Assembly (NCBI RefSeq): GCF_905171775.1
Contig: NC_053491.1
Location: 303,478,833 to 303,542,832 of the forward strand
Length of the DNA: 64,000 nt
Source of the DNA: Rana temporaria
Taxonomy: Eukaryota > Chordata > Amphibia > Anura > Ranidae
Reading direction: 5' to 3'
Shown: positions 1 through 10,465 of the stretch, one piece after another
Layout of the letters: the number at the start of each line of letters is the position of its first letter
How positions within the stretch are numbered: the stretch's first letter is position 1
Position numbers and translations under genes: made by a program
Notes under the pieces: model-generated
Told to the model about the DNA's origin: nothing
The model's database searches: none
The model's input: the letters and a program-made list of their open reading frames with translations, nothing else

Positions 1-25
1 ACTAGAATATCTAAGGTGGCTAATC

Positions 26-882
26 GGCAAAGAGAAATCCTCCCTAGATCCCGCACAATCCAAGGTGTTTCTAGGGTACTGGGTAGACTCAGTGAACCAA
101 AGGATCTTTCTACTACAAGAAAAGATCGCCAAAGTGCAAAGAGCAGTCTCTGCTCTGCTTGGTACCAGAGAGACCTCTCTAAGAACCATGATGAGGGTGA
201 TGGAGCTCATGTCATCCTGCATCCCAGCGGTTCACTGGGCCCAATTCCATTCCCGGAGACTCCAGGGATTCCTTCTCTCCTCCTGGGATGGGAGAAGAGA
301 ATCCCTGGACATAACAGTGTCCCTTTCAGAAGAGGCAAGGAACTCCCTAGACTGGTGGCTCAATGCAGACATTCTGTCATGTCAGTCCTGGACCCAACAG
401 AATCTATTGATTCTGACTACAGATGCAAGTGCCTGGGGAGCTCATATAGGAGATCTCTTTGCCCAGGGCCCTTGGGACCGGGAGCAGAGCAAAGCCTCCT
501 CCAATTTCAGGGAGCTGTTAGCGGTCAGAAAAGCTCTAAACGTTTTCAAAGACCAGGTCCAAGGAAGAGAAGTACGAATCCTCTCGGACAATGCAGTAGC
601 TGTGTCCTACCTTAATCATCCAGCAGGCTGATGAAACTAAGCCAGGAGATCCTGGGGGACATGGTGAAAAACATTCTCTCATTTTCGGCGGTACATGTAA
701 GAGGGTCCCTCAACATTTAGGCAGCCCATTCATCAGGGAGAATGGGAGTTGAACAACAAGGTTTTCTCTCTGGTAAGCCAACACTTTGGCAGACCAGAAA
801 TTGATTTATTTGCCTGCAAGAACAGGATAGTCCTCAAGTACTTCTCTCTCACCAGAGAGCAGGACGCCTACGGGATATATAC
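26..882 (+). pseudogene. DIRS-A reverse transcriptase C-terminus and RNase H
   Basis: An open stretch at 65-631 encodes the thumb/connection part of a DIRS RT followed by RNase H. RNase H is recognised by TTDASAWGAHI (catalytic Asp context, near 415-450), SNFRELLAVRKAL (Glu) and ILSDNAVAVSYLN (Asp). The frame then meets a stop after the SYLNHPAG segment. Recognisable RNase H and methyltransferase-like coding continues in other frames to about 870, where the SINE begins. The catalytic RT palm lies upstream of the window. The enzyme would copy element RNA and degrade the RNA strand of the hybrid. Confidence 0.8.
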
Positions 883-883
883 C

Positions 884-1240
884 CTGAATGAATGACTTGT
901 ATAGCGCAACTCATGCGAACTGAATCGCCTCTGGGCGCTTTTTCCAGCCAGTCTGCTTGGCTGGTGCGGTCATTTTACCCCGTAGGATCGTGACACGCTT
1001 GGGACACACCGTCATACACACAGATATACATATATATACTGGGCCAATTTGGACAAGATCCAATTTTACCTACCAGCATGTCTTTGGAGTGTGGGAGGAA
1101 ACCAGAGTACCCGGAGGAAACCCACGCATGCACAGGGAGAACATGCAAACTCCAGGCAGATGGGGTCGTGGTCGGGATATGAACCAGCGACCCTTTTGCT
1201 GCTAGGCGAAAGTGCTACTCACTGCACCACTGTGCTGCCC
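884..1240 (-). mobile_element. V-SINE-like SINE with an L2-type 3' tail
   Basis: Read on the minus strand from 1240, it has a tRNA-like head with a B-box-like GGTTCATATCCC. A conserved core follows (TGGGTTTCCTCCGGGTACTC, then CTCCCACACTCCAAAGACATG), as in V-SINEs. It ends in a 3' tail, GCGCCCAGAGGCGATTCAG, running into GCGCTATA and ATTCATTC. The tail matches the 3' end of the L2-type LINE at 53709-58131, which suggests that LINE family mobilised it. It sits in the methyltransferase-like region of DIRS-A. No clear long target duplication is seen. Confidence 0.8.
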
Positions 1241-1242
1241 TA

Positions 1243-2492
1243 GCACAAAAATGGGAGTTCATCCTAGCTTATGCATCCCCTCCTCTGGCACTCATCCCCC
1301 GGGTACTACAGAAGCTATCCAGGTCAAAAAAATACCTTATTCTGATCGCACCCTGGTGGCCGAAGCGAGCATGGTTCCCCACATTGAGAAGGTGGTCGAT
1401 GGCTCCTCCGTTGCATCTCCCGTCCAGACGCGATATCCTCTCCTAGGGACCACTGTTACATCCTGATCCAGGTTTTCTTTCCCTGGCGGCATGATGTTTG
1501 AGAGGGAGATCCTCAGGCGTAGGGGATGCTCGGAAAGGGTGATTGACACACTCTTGCAGAGTAGGAAGCCAGTCACAAGAAAAATGTATGCAAAAGTTTG
1601 GAAAGTCTTCTCTCGCTGGGCTCAGCCTAGAGAAGGTCCTCTCCAAACAATCTCCATGGTCCTGGATTTCCTCCAAGAGGGAGTAGACCAGGGCTTAGCA
1701 GTAAGCACGCTAAGGGTTTAGGTTGCAGCCTTGTCAGTGTTCTTTGACCAGAGGCTGGCCCTGAACCCACTGGTAAAAAGATTTTTGACAGCCAGGGAAA
1801 GGGTAACCCCGACAAAGACAATCAGGTTTCCACCTTGGAATTTATCCCTGGTACTAGATGCTCTAACCAAAGAGCCTTTTGAGCCGGTGGCTCAAATTTC
1901 TGTTAAGTTCCTTTTCACTTAAGATGACCTTTCTTCTGGCAATCACAACAGCCAGAAGGGTTAGTGATTTACAAGCTCTGACTATAAAAAAATACTTTTT
2001 TGTTGCTCCTAGAGGATAGGGTAATCCTCAAACAGGATCCTTTATATTTGCCAAAAGTGACCTCTGAATTTCACAGGAGATCCTCCTTTTGTCAGAACCC
2101 TAAAAATTACAAAGAGGCAAGGTTTCATTTATTAGATGTTGGGTGTCTTCTAGCCTATTTAGATAGTGAGAGAATTCAGGAGATCAAATCATTTGTTAAT
2201 TTATTTCTCCAGACAAAAGACAGGGCTTCAGGCTTCTAAGCCTACGATAGCCAGGTGGATTAAACAGACTATCGCAGTAGCTTATGAACAGTCAGGAAAA
2301 CCCGTTCCAGCTCATATTAAAACTAGATCTTTGGCGACCTCCTGGGCAGAGAGGGCAGGCGCTTCGATTGATCAAATCTGCAGAGCAGCAACTTGGACGA
2401 GCCAAAATACTTTCCACTACAGATTGGAACAGTTGTCCCCTCAAGACTTGGCATTCGGCAAGAAGGTCCTACAGGCAGTCATCCCACCCTAA
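1243..2492 (+). pseudogene. DIRS-A methyltransferase-like remnant and tyrosine recombinase
   Basis: The first 200 bases continue the RNase H-distal region (a LILIAPWWPKRAWF-like stretch in a broken frame). From about 1491 the recombinase follows: a core-binding part (frame 1491-1721, VTRKMYAKVWKVFSRW), a middle part (1731-1920) and the catalytic C-terminus (2166-2492, WAERAGASIDQICRAATW and nucleophile-region HYRL). The H-x-x-R box reads I-K-T-R here, where the sister copy DIRS-C has H-S-T-R, so a catalytic His appears displaced. The reading frame changes at least twice. The enzyme would insert the circular DNA intermediate of the element. Confidence 0.8.
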
Positions 2493-2617
2493 GGTAGGCC
2501 TGAACTTCTTGCTCATCGTCTCAGGTGTGCCGTCCTGGAAGATGACTGGAGAAAAGTACCAGTTACACTTACCGGTAACGGATTTTCTAGGAAATCTTCC
2601 AGGACGGCAGGCCTACT

Positions 2618-2674
2618 TGAATGAATGAAAAACTTATATAGCGCGGCACATGCGAACTGAATCGCCTCTGGGTA
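2618..2674 (-). repeat. L2-type LINE or SINE 3'-tail fragment
   Basis: A 57-bp piece carries the same 3' tail as the L2-type LINE at 53709 (GAATGAATGAAAAACTTATA, then GCGCGGCACATGCGAACTGA). It is flanked on both sides by TACTT (2613-2617 and 2675-2679), a plausible 5-bp target duplication. This makes it an extremely 5'-truncated LINE or SINE insertion in the DIRS-A terminal region. Confidence 0.7.
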
Positions 2675-2864
2675 CTTCCCACCCTTAATTGTTGGTGATG
2701 TTTGTGTTCACAGAAGGTACCCTCTGACACCGGTGTGGGTCTATACTTTGTCATAACTGAGGCACAGAGGGAAGGGTGGGACCTTTTAAACTCTGTTGAT
2801 TGTGTTTCCTGTCAGGTGGGACCCGTCATCTCAGGTGTGCCGTCCTGTTTTTTTTTTTTTTTGT

Positions 2865-2936
2865 CAGGGCTGCAATTAACGATTATTTTCATAATCTATT
2901 CGTTGTCCAATTATTGTTTTGATCGGATATAAAAAT
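2865..2936 (+). repeat. Left arm of a hAT-like AT-rich MITE
   Basis: The stretch begins CAGGGCTGCAATTAACGATT and continues with ATTTTCATAATCTATTCG. It resembles the terminal arm of widespread vertebrate hAT-like MITEs with repeated CGATTA/TAATCG motifs. A related, opposite arm occurs at 8690-8756. Only the arm is present before the next insertion starts. Confidence 0.5.
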
Positions 2937-2947
2937 GTGCAACAACC

Positions 2948-3556
2948 CTTAAAGCGGGGGTTCACCCTGTTAAAAAAAAAAAAAAAAAGTTTTTTTTTTA
3001 TTAGACCATTAAATTCGGCATCGTAGCGCGAGCTACGGTATGCCGGTCTTACATTTTTTATGCCCGTACTCACTGTGCTATCGATGATTGAAGAATCCGG
3101 GGAATGGGCGTTCCTATGGTGAGAGAAGGTGATTGACGGCCGGCCCTGGCACGTCACGCTTCTCCGGAAATAGCCGAAATAGGCTTGGCTATTCACGGCG
3201 CCTGCACATAGCCTGTGCGCAGGCGTCGTGAATAGCCGAGACCTACTCCGGCTGTCTTCGGGGAGCGTGACGTGCCAGAGCCGGCCGTCAATCATCCTCC
3301 CTCTCCATAGGCACGCCCATTCCCCGCGGGAGTCGGATTCTTCAATCATCGATACCACAGTGAGTACGGGGATTAAAAATTTAAGACCGGCATACCGTAG
3401 CTCGCGCTACGATGCCGAATTTAATGGTCTAATGATGGAAAGGAGGGTGAACTACCGCTTTAAGCAGTTGCATCTGTGACGGGCCATAAGCATTTATGTC
3501 TTTTTACCTTCAACTTTCAATAAAAGCTTTTGAATGTAAAAAAAAAAAAAAAAAAA
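2948..3556 (+). mobile_element. Retroposed unit consisting of a 0.5-kb fold-back plus poly(A)
   Basis: The 609-bp insertion is bounded by an 11-bp direct repeat, GTGCAACAACC (2937-2947 and 3557-3567). It ends in a 20-base A run preceded by CAATAAAAG near 3519, the hallmarks of LINE-mediated retroposition. The body is a long imperfect inverted repeat of about 255-bp arms centred near 3210. The outer arms read AAAGCGGGGGTTCACC and GGTGAACTACCGCTTT, the inner arms GACCATTAAATTCGGCATCG and its complement. The short ORFs here are by-products of the arms. Confidence 0.7.
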
Positions 3557-3567
3557 GTGCAACAACC

Positions 3568-4137
3568 TCCTTCCAATTCCATCCTGTCGATGTTCCCCCT
3601 TCCTCTCTTCCAAAACAAACCATCTACCTTGATAAAACATTTTTTTTATCCCTGTGAACCTTAACAAAGTGATAATTGTGTACTATTTTAACTTGCTTTT
3701 AATTTTAAGGGGTATACCTAGGGAGGGTTATATAGCGACCTCTCACCCTTTCCACCCTAGTTTCGTGCTCACCCTTTCTCCCCAAACACTAAAAAAAAAA
3801 AACACCCCCTCATGGCATCCCATCCTCCCTATCGACTATGATTCAAATTAGGGGGGTGCACCCTGCTCTCCTCCCTCAAAAAAAAAAAAGTGTATGTGTG
3901 TGTATACATTTTCCCATCCCCTCCCTCCCCCTAAAAAAAAAAATGTTGGTGTATAATTTAGTTAATATATAAAATGTTTAAAAAAAAAAAAAAATTATTC
4001 TTGACTATCTCTATGGAGTGCTAAATATACATTATCAGCTGTGGGGATACAACTATCTAATGCACTCTGAGAATGACAATTAATTAAAAATTAATTGTAT
4101 CATTTTTTTATATATATATATATATAATAATTACACA
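3568..4137. other. Low-complexity pyrimidine- and A-rich spacer
   Basis: No gene is seen. The stretch holds repeated CCCTCCC/A-run blocks (3780-3990), short GT repeats and a (TA)n run at 4110-4128 immediately before the Tc1 end. Confidence 0.6.
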
Positions 4138-5722
4138 CAGTGCCTTGCAAAAGTATTCGGCCCCCTTGAACTTTGCAACCTTTTGCCACATTTCAGGCTT
4201 CAAACATAAAGATATAATTTTTTTTTTTTTGAAGAATCAACAATCATGAAGTGAAACAATTTTATTGGATATTTCAAACTTTTTTAACAAATAAAAAACT
4301 GAAAAATTGGGCGTGCAAAATTATTCAGCCCCCTTAAGTTAATACTCTGTAGCGCCACCTTTTGCTGCGATTACAGCTGTAAGTCGCTTGGGGTATGTCT
4401 CTATCAGTTTTGCACATCGAGAGACTGAAATGTTTGCCCATTCCTCCTTGCAAAACCGCTCAAGCTCAGTGAGGTTGGATGGAGAGCGTTTGAACAGCAG
4501 TTTTCAGTTCTTTCCACAGATTCTCGATTTGGATTCAGGTCTGGACTTTGACTTGACCATTCTAACACCTAGATATGTTTATTTGTGAACCATTCCATTG
4601 TAGATTTTTCTTTTATGTTTTGGATCATTTTCTTGTTGGAAGACAAATCTCCGTCCCAGTCTCAGGTCTTTTGCAGACTCCATCAGGTTTTCTTCCAGAA
4701 TGGTCCTGTATTTGGCTCCATCCATCTTCCCATCAATTTTAACCATCTTCCCTGTCCCTGCTGAAGAAAATCAGGCCCAAACCATGATGCTGCCACCACT
4801 ATGTTTGACAGTGGGGATGGTGTGTTCAGGGTGATGAGCTTTGTTGCTTTTACGCCAAACAAAGTTTTGCATTGTTGCTAAAAAGTTAGATTTTTGGTTT
4901 CATCTGACCAGAGCACCTTCTACCACATGTTTGGTGTGTCTCCCAGGTGGCTTGTGGCAAACTTTAAACAACACTTTTTTATGGATATCTTTAAGAAATG
5001 GCTTTCTTCTTGCCACTCTTCCATAAAGGCCAGATTTGTGCAGTATACGACTGATTGTTGTCCTATGGACAGAGTCTCCCACCTCAGCTGTAGATCTCTG
5101 CAGTTCATCCAGAGTGATCATGGGCCTCTTGGCTGCATCTCTGATCAGTCTTCTCCTTGTATGAGCTGAAAGTTTAGAGGGACGGCCAGGTCTTCGTAGA
5201 TTTGCAGTGGTCCATTTCAATATTATCGCTTGCACAGTGCTCCTTGGGATGTTTAAAGCTTGAGAAATCTTTTTGTATCCAAATCCGGCTTTAAACTTCT
5301 CCAACAGTATCTTGGACCTGCCTGGTGTGTTTTTTGTTCTTCATGATGCTCTCTGTGCTTTAAACGGACCTCTGAAACTATCACCGTGCAGGTGCATTTT
5401 ATACGGAGACTTGATTACACACAGGTGGATTCTATTTATCATCATTAGTCATTTAGGTCAACATTGGATCATTGAGAGATTCTCACTGAACTTCTGGAGA
5501 GAGTTTGCTGCACTGAAAGTAAAGGGGCTGAATAATTTTGCACGCCCAATTTTTCAGTTTTTTTTATTTGTTAAAGTTTGAAATATCCAATAAATTTCGT
5601 TCCACTTCATGATTGTGTCCCACTTGTTAAATTACAGTTTTTTTATATCTTTATGTTTGAAGCCTGAAATGTGGCAAAAGGTCGCAAAGTTCAAGGGGGC
5701 CGAATACTTTCGCAAGGCACTG
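4138..5722 (-). mobile_element. Tc1-A, Tc1/mariner transposon
   Basis: The element has inverted terminal repeats, CAGTGCCTTGCAAAAGTATT at the left and the complementary AATACTTTCGCAAGGCACTG at the right end. TA follows at 5723-5724. Subterminal repeats (GCCTGAAATGTGGCAAAAGG) and internal GGGCGTGCAAAATTATTC motifs are mirrored at both ends. It is the same family as Tc1-C (10660-12255) in the opposite orientation. The length of about 1.6 kb is typical of a full-length Tc1. Confidence 0.92.
4335..5344 (-). pseudogene. Tc1-A transposase, broken
   Basis: A start codon at 5344-5342 matches the start position in Tc1-C. A small deletion near 5300 shifts the frame, and the open part runs 5304-4900. 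That part has the N-terminal paired-like helix-turn-helix (MEKFKAGFGYKKISQALNIP), the GRPSKLS AT-hook-like linker and the second helix-turn-helix (TISRILHKSGLYGRVARRKP). Beyond 4900 the DDE domain is recognisable in changed frames (HGGGSIMVWA and DETK equivalents near 4750-4880), running to about 4400. It would cut and join the inverted repeats at TA sites, but is not functional. Confidence 0.88.
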
Positions 5723-5726
5723 TATT

Positions 5727-6740
5727 TTAGGGATGCACCGATTACTTTTTTTTTACTTTTTTTTTTTTAACACCGATTACCAATACATATCGCGTAGGTA
5801 GGGTGGTGTTAAGAAGTTGGGTGAGTGGGGGGGAGTAGAGGAGTAAGTGACGGCAGGGTGGTTGAGGTTGGGGTGAAATGGGGATTGTTGGGTGGGAGAG
5901 TTGGGATGGAAAAGGCTGTGATCGCTGGGGGATGAGGATGGGGATGGAAGGGTCATTGGGAGACATGGGGACAAAGATGACAGCTGGTGGTGGAAAAGAG
6001 GGGGCAACACAGGGTGACCACAGCACAGAGTGTTAGGAAGGCACAGTACAGGGCGTTGGGTACAGACCAGTCTTATACAATGACACAGTACTGTAAACTA
6101 TACAGACCAGTCTGTACCCTGGTCTGTATATAATGTGTGGTGTCAGTGTATAAGTCCAGTCTGTACCCTGCTGATACTGTACATACTACATTAACCTGTT
6201 TGCAGGACTTGCTCCAGTTGGTCCCCCGCAGTTCTCTGTTCTGCTTCCAGGGACACTTCCACAGCTGCCTCACATAGAAACACATGTACTGATGCTGTCA
6301 AGCCCCTTGCCCTTGGCGACCCTCCCACTCTGTCAATGGATTACAGCCAGCTCTCTGTGCAGGAAGGGAGGAGTTATGACTTCACCCACCCTCCTTGTTT
6401 ACACAGGCAGGAGGGGATCGGACCTGTATAATGAAAGGAGACAGCCGGGAGCAGGAGTGTCAATGTGGCCGGACTGTTCCCACTGTGTTGCTACATGTTT
6501 GTTTTGCCCAATCGCCATGCACAGTCAGTGTTGAGCATGATGGGAGCCGGTTCCTCTGCCTGTGTAAGTGGCTGATCCTGATCGTGATGTGTACTGCTCC
6601 TAACCCCACTGCTGGAGGGGAGGAGGCGCCCCGACACCAGCTGATGTCGCTTCCGGTATCGGAGCATTTTCGCGAGTGTCCATATGCGCGAAAATGCCTA
6701 GTATCGGCACTGATTTCCGTGCATTACCAATATATATATA
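5727..6740. repeat. Possible hAT-like non-autonomous element
   Basis: The region starts TAGGGATGCACCGATTAC, a terminus I associate with hAT-like MITEs. It ends near 6735 with a decayed TATCGGCACTGATTTCCGTGCAT that could be its partner. The interior is G-rich at 5800-6000, has duplicated ACAGACCAGTCTGTACCCTG-like segments at 6060-6180, and holds no convincing gene. No target duplication could be fixed. Confidence 0.35.
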
Positions 6741-7500
6741 TCTGGATACAATAAGTGTAGTGCTGAAATGATGAATCGTATGTTGCCAAATAATAAAAAA
6801 AAAAAAAATTGAAAAAAGTATTAAACAGAAATGAAAAAACTAAGTGTACAATACATCACTAAAAGTTCATAAATGAAGGAACCCGTGAAGAAAAACTGGG
6901 TACGATATATTCCTGTGATTCTTCAATTATAATAAGTGAGTGCGATCCAACGGAGGCTTACTGACTAGCCTATGACCGCCCTTTTCAGGGGGGGTCAGAA
7001 CAGGCTCAGCAGAAATGCAGATGATTCTCAATAGCACATTTTATGCACCTCCCAGAAACAATCATTCACAGTTGCCACTGCAGCAGTTACCAGCTTTTCA
7101 AGCATGTCTTGTTTTTCAGTAGACAACTGTTAATCTGCTTCTTCCTGCCCTTCCTCCTCCTCCTCGGGAATGCTGCAGACTGACGCCCCATGGCGGGGAT
7201 CTGGGGAGAGAGCGATGTACCGGCTACAGGAGGAGGAGGGGGCACCTGAGCCCCACAAAGGTTTCCTGCTGTGTCCCTGATCTGTGCAAGAAGAAACAGC
7301 AGAATTTTCAGACCGTGTGTGATGATTTTTTTTTTTTTTTTTTTTTTTTCCATTCAGAAATTACATGCTTTTAACATTCAATTTTAAAATGAAAGTGACA
7401 TTTTTGAATGTACAAAGAATATTTCTGCATGCTTTTTTTGGTTAAATTATGCTCTTATGGTACAACAAGTGTGTGTGTGTGTGTGTAAAATATATATATT
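6741..7500. other. No gene recognised; simple repeats
   Basis: Contains A and T runs (6786-6798, 7328-7351), a (GT)n run at 7470-7487 and a stretch with no coding signal. Nothing recognisable was found. Confidence 0.5.
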
Positions 7501-7770
7501 TGTATTTTGACTGAGAGCCAGACATGAAGCTGTGTGGAGGGGGGAGATCCTTGGACAGCTCTTTGGTCTTGGCCATGGTGGAGAGATTGCAATCGGATTG
7601 CTTCTGTGGACAGGTGTCTTTTATACAGGTAACACGCTGAGATTAGGAGCACTCCCTCTTAAGAGTGCTCCTAATTTCAGCTTGTTGCCTGTATAGAAGA
7701 CACCTGTGAGCCAGAAATCTTGCTGATGTGATAGGGAATCAAATACTTATACTGAAATGACAGGTGTTCT
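7501..7770 (-). mobile_element. Tc1-B fragment with transposase N-terminus
   Basis: On the minus strand an ATG at 7576-7574 opens MAKTKELSKDLPP, the start typical of a second vertebrate Tc1 family. Its 5' leader has an inverted repeat (ACACCTGTCCACAGAAG... and AGACACCTGTGAG, 7600-7710, with stem AGGAGCACTC/GAGTGCTCCT). GAATCAAATACTTAT at 7736-7750 resembles that family's terminal region. The coding part stops after about 15 codons, so this is a short remnant. Confidence 0.7.
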
Positions 7771-8109
7771 TTAAATGTAAGGACTTTTTGATGGTAGTTA
7801 GAATTTTTTATATTTGCAAACAAAATGAAGGTTTCCTATTTAGAATAATAAGCTGTCAGGTTGGTAAACCAGCGATATCAGAACTGATTCAATCATACAG
7901 TTTGAAGTGTACTTAGAAACAATGGGATAAAGGGAATATTCCTGAACTTTGTTTTTTTTTGGGGGGGGGGGGCAAATGTACAGCCTTATGCTCCATTTCG
8001 TACTGAATAAACTAAATTATTAATTTATCTTAAATAGAAAACAATCTTTTAGATATTGGAGGAAAAATAAATAAAAATTGTATTAAAATGAATTTGATAC
8101 AAATCAAAC

Positions 8110-8288
8110 CCCCCCCCCCCTCCTCTCTTTCTCTCTCTCTTTCTTTCTTTCTTTCTTCTTTCTTTCTCCTTTCTTTCTTTCTCTCTTTCTCTCTTTCTCT
8201 TTTCTCTTTTCTCTTTTCTCTTTTCTCTTTTCTCTTTTCTCTTTTTTCTCTTTTCTCTTTTCTCTTTTCTCTTTTCTCTTTTCTCTTT
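8110..8288. repeat. Pyrimidine microsatellite (TTTC)n / (TCTTT)n
   Basis: About 180 bp of CTTT- and CTTTT-based repeats follow a C run. The long open frames on both strands (Ser/Phe/Leu or Lys/Arg/Glu rich) are translations of the repeat and not genes. Confidence 0.95.
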
Positions 8289-8299
8289 AAATGAAATTT

Positions 8300-8590
8300 T
8301 TATCATTTTGTTCCCACAAATAGAGCTTTCTTTTGGTGGTATTTGATCACCTCTGCGATTTTTGTCAGACGCGAGTGAGGAAGAGCCGATCAACGGCTCT
8401 TTCTGTTTACATCGTGATCAGCCGTGGTTGGACACGGCTAATCACGCCGGAGGCTCTTTACCGAGATCGGAGATGCAGGGTGTCAGACTGACACCCCGCA
8501 TCACCGATCGCTGCGCGCCGGCATGAAATCCTGCAGGACGTCAATGGACGTCCAGTCGGTTTCACAACCACTTCAACCACTTCAATTGAC
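8300..8590 (+). repeat. Partial copy of the TTAACCACTTC repeat family
   Basis: CCCACAAATAGAGCTTTCTT, then TGGTGGTATTTGATCACC, matches the interior of the TTAA-bounded element at 9234-10276. A GC-rich tail with CGATC/GATCG motifs ends at AACCACTTCAACCACTTCAA. It is truncated at both ends. Confidence 0.6.
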
Positions 8591-8689
8591 TATGAACAGT
8601 GTGCTGAACTGTATTTTCGGATATGTACACAAATAATGCATTCTGTATGCAGAACAACTTATCGGCTGATCAACTAGTTGATTCTGAAA

Positions 8690-8756
8690 ATAGTTGACAA
8701 CTATTTTCATAATCTATTATAATCGATTATGCCAATATTTAGTTGTTTCAGCCCTA
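8690..8756 (-). repeat. Right arm of a hAT-like AT-rich MITE
   Basis: AGTTGACAACTATTTTCATA, then TTTAGTTGTTTCAGCCCTAG, is the complementary counterpart of the arm at 2865-2936, ending CAGCCCTA. It is the same family, but the flanks do not support both arms being ends of one insertion. Confidence 0.5.
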
Positions 8757-8764
8757 GTTGGGCT

Positions 8765-9025
8765 TTAGGCTAGGTCCACTCTGTAGCAATTCAATTTTCA
8801 ATATGGTTAATTAGTGTTCGGACGTGGTTTGCATATTCTATGGGCCAAAATGTTGCTGGAATCACACCCAAGTAGAACGGGAACCTTTTCCAAAATCGCT
8901 GTCTTGAGTTGCATTGATGTGAACAGCACCACGGGAAAACAATGGGATTTCCATTGTCGTGCAGTTCTGTACGACTCAAGTCACATCTGAAATCGCGCTA
9001 GTGTGAACCAGTCCTCGGTAAAGGA
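8765..9025. repeat. MITE with CTAGTGTGAACC-type ends
   Basis: The left end reads GGCTAGGTCCACTCTG and the right end CTAGTGTGAACCAGTCC, an imperfect inverted pair. The interior (AACAATGGGATTTCCATTGT) has its own small inverted repeat. A related right arm lies at about 30945-31025 (CACTAGTGTGAACCTGG). No coding content. Confidence 0.5.
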
Positions 9026-9233
9026 AAATATACAGATTGTCAGGGTTTATGGCCAGTTGTAGTCTCAGTATGCCTTTTTCTGGGGTTGGTGTAGCCTGTT
9101 TTGACTAGTAAGTCTACAGCAGCTAATCAGTGAACTACCACGGTGCTGAACTACAAGCCAACAGCCACCAAGGCTGTGAATAAGTGATGCGGCAGAGGAG
9201 AACATGTTATGAAAGGTGAAATTTATTCTTTAA

Positions 9234-9620
9234 CCACTTCAGCCCTGGAAGTATTTACCCCCTTAATGACCAGGCCATTTTTTTCTTTTTGCAATACGGC
9301 ACTGCGTCACTTTAACTGACAATTGCGTAGTCTGAGATGTTGTACCCAAGAAAAATTGGTGTGTGGGTTGGGGGTTTTTTTTTCTTCCACAAATGGCTTT
9401 CTTTTGGTGGTATTTGATCACTTCTGCAGTTTTAGACAATTTTGAAGAAAAATATATTTTTTACTTTCTGCTTTAGTACATATCCTAAAAAAAGTAAAAA
9501 TGTATTTGTCAGTTTAGGCCAATAAGTATATATTGATTTGGTTCGGGCAAAAGTTATAGGGTCTGAAAAATGGGGATAGATTTATGAAGTTTTATTAATC
9601 TTTTTACTGGTAATGGCGGC

Positions 9621-9656
<36 letters not shown>

Positions 9657-10276
9657 CTCTGGACTGGGACATTACGGCAAGACAAATCTGACCCCAAGTG
9701 ACACTTTTTGGGGACCAGTGACATTATTACAGTGAACAGTGCTAAAAAAAAAAATGCACTGATCAATGTATAAATGACACTGGCAGGGAAGGGGGTAACA
9801 CTAGATAACAACAAAAACCTGGGGAATGCCCAGGGAAAAACCAAGCCTACTTACCGACCAGCTTGCAGAGAACCAATTAACCTGTCTACAGTATGCGTTA
9901 AAAACAGGGGTTCGGTCCGCACGCATTTGCAAGGGGGGTAACACTAGGCAGTGATCAAAGGGTTAACTATTCCCTGGGTGTAGTCTGTGTGGGGGCTGGG
10001 TTCACTGGGACAACACAGATCGCTGTTCCTGATCACTAGGAACAGCAGATCCGAATGTTGTCCCCTGTCAGAATGGGAATCAGCCTTGTTAACATAGGCA
10101 GATCCCCCTTCTGCCTCTTTGTACCACAGGTGGCGGTGGACTTCGAGTCCGCCGGCCCCGCATGCTACTGCGGCGCACCCACAGTATCTATTGGATGAAA
10201 CAATGTACAGGTACACCGTTTCACTCAATAGAGCCACCCTGCCACAGTATATGTGCAGTGGACAGTCTTAAAGTGG
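9234..10276. mobile_element. TTAA-flanked (piggyBac-type) non-autonomous element
   Basis: TTAA occurs immediately outside both ends (9230-9233 and 10277-10280). The ends begin CCACTTCAGCCCTGG and, on the other strand, CCACTTTAAGACTG. A TTAA target with precise flanks is the piggyBac signature. The 1.04-kb interior has no transposase and a long T run at 9627-9656. Other copies lie at about 8300 (partial) and 28693-29341 (partial, inverted). Assignment to the piggyBac superfamily is inferred from the target site alone. Confidence 0.65.
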
Positions 10277-10465
10277 TTAATAGGTTGGCCATACATTATA
10301 CAATTTTTCTTAATCAATTTCCTTTTAGATATACCCTCAAATACAGGCACGGGCCTACCTGAAGCTGTAGAGGATGAAGAAAAAGTTTGCTTACTGTAAT
10401 GATCTGTTCACTCTAAACTATATGTATGCTGGCATACTGATGCATTAAATTGTGACCGTTTACAG

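Larger units (their letters stand above)
1..2860 (+). mobile_element. DIRS-A, tyrosine-recombinase retrotransposon, 3' part
   Basis: This is the 3' half of a DIRS element running off the left window edge. In order it shows the end of the reverse transcriptase, RNase H, a methyltransferase-like stretch, a tyrosine recombinase and a terminal region. The terminal region has inverted copies of a segment around CCGTCCTGGAAGAT (about 2529-2543 and 2593-2608) and a partial repeat, GTGTGCCGTCCTG, at 2835-2847. It is interrupted by a SINE (884-1240) and by a short LINE-tail fragment (about 2618-2674). Stops and frameshifts make it inactive. Family assignment is by protein similarity to the other DIRS copies in the window. 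Confidence 0.85.

Noticed and set aside
16..615. A 199-codon frame at the window start
   Set aside because: Out-of-phase shadow of the DIRS-A RT/RNase H frame at 65-631, which has the conserved motifs.
5742..6026. Pro/Ser-rich minus-strand frames
   Set aside because: Arise from G-rich low-complexity DNA inside a putative MITE.
8049..8393. A Lys/Glu/Arg-rich minus-strand frame
   Set aside because: Translation of the pyrimidine microsatellite.
2865..8756. One giant hAT-like MITE with arms at 2865 and 8756
   Set aside because: The arms match in family, but the 8-bp flanks (TTTTTTGT and AGTTGGGC) do not match, so two separate partial copies are more likely.
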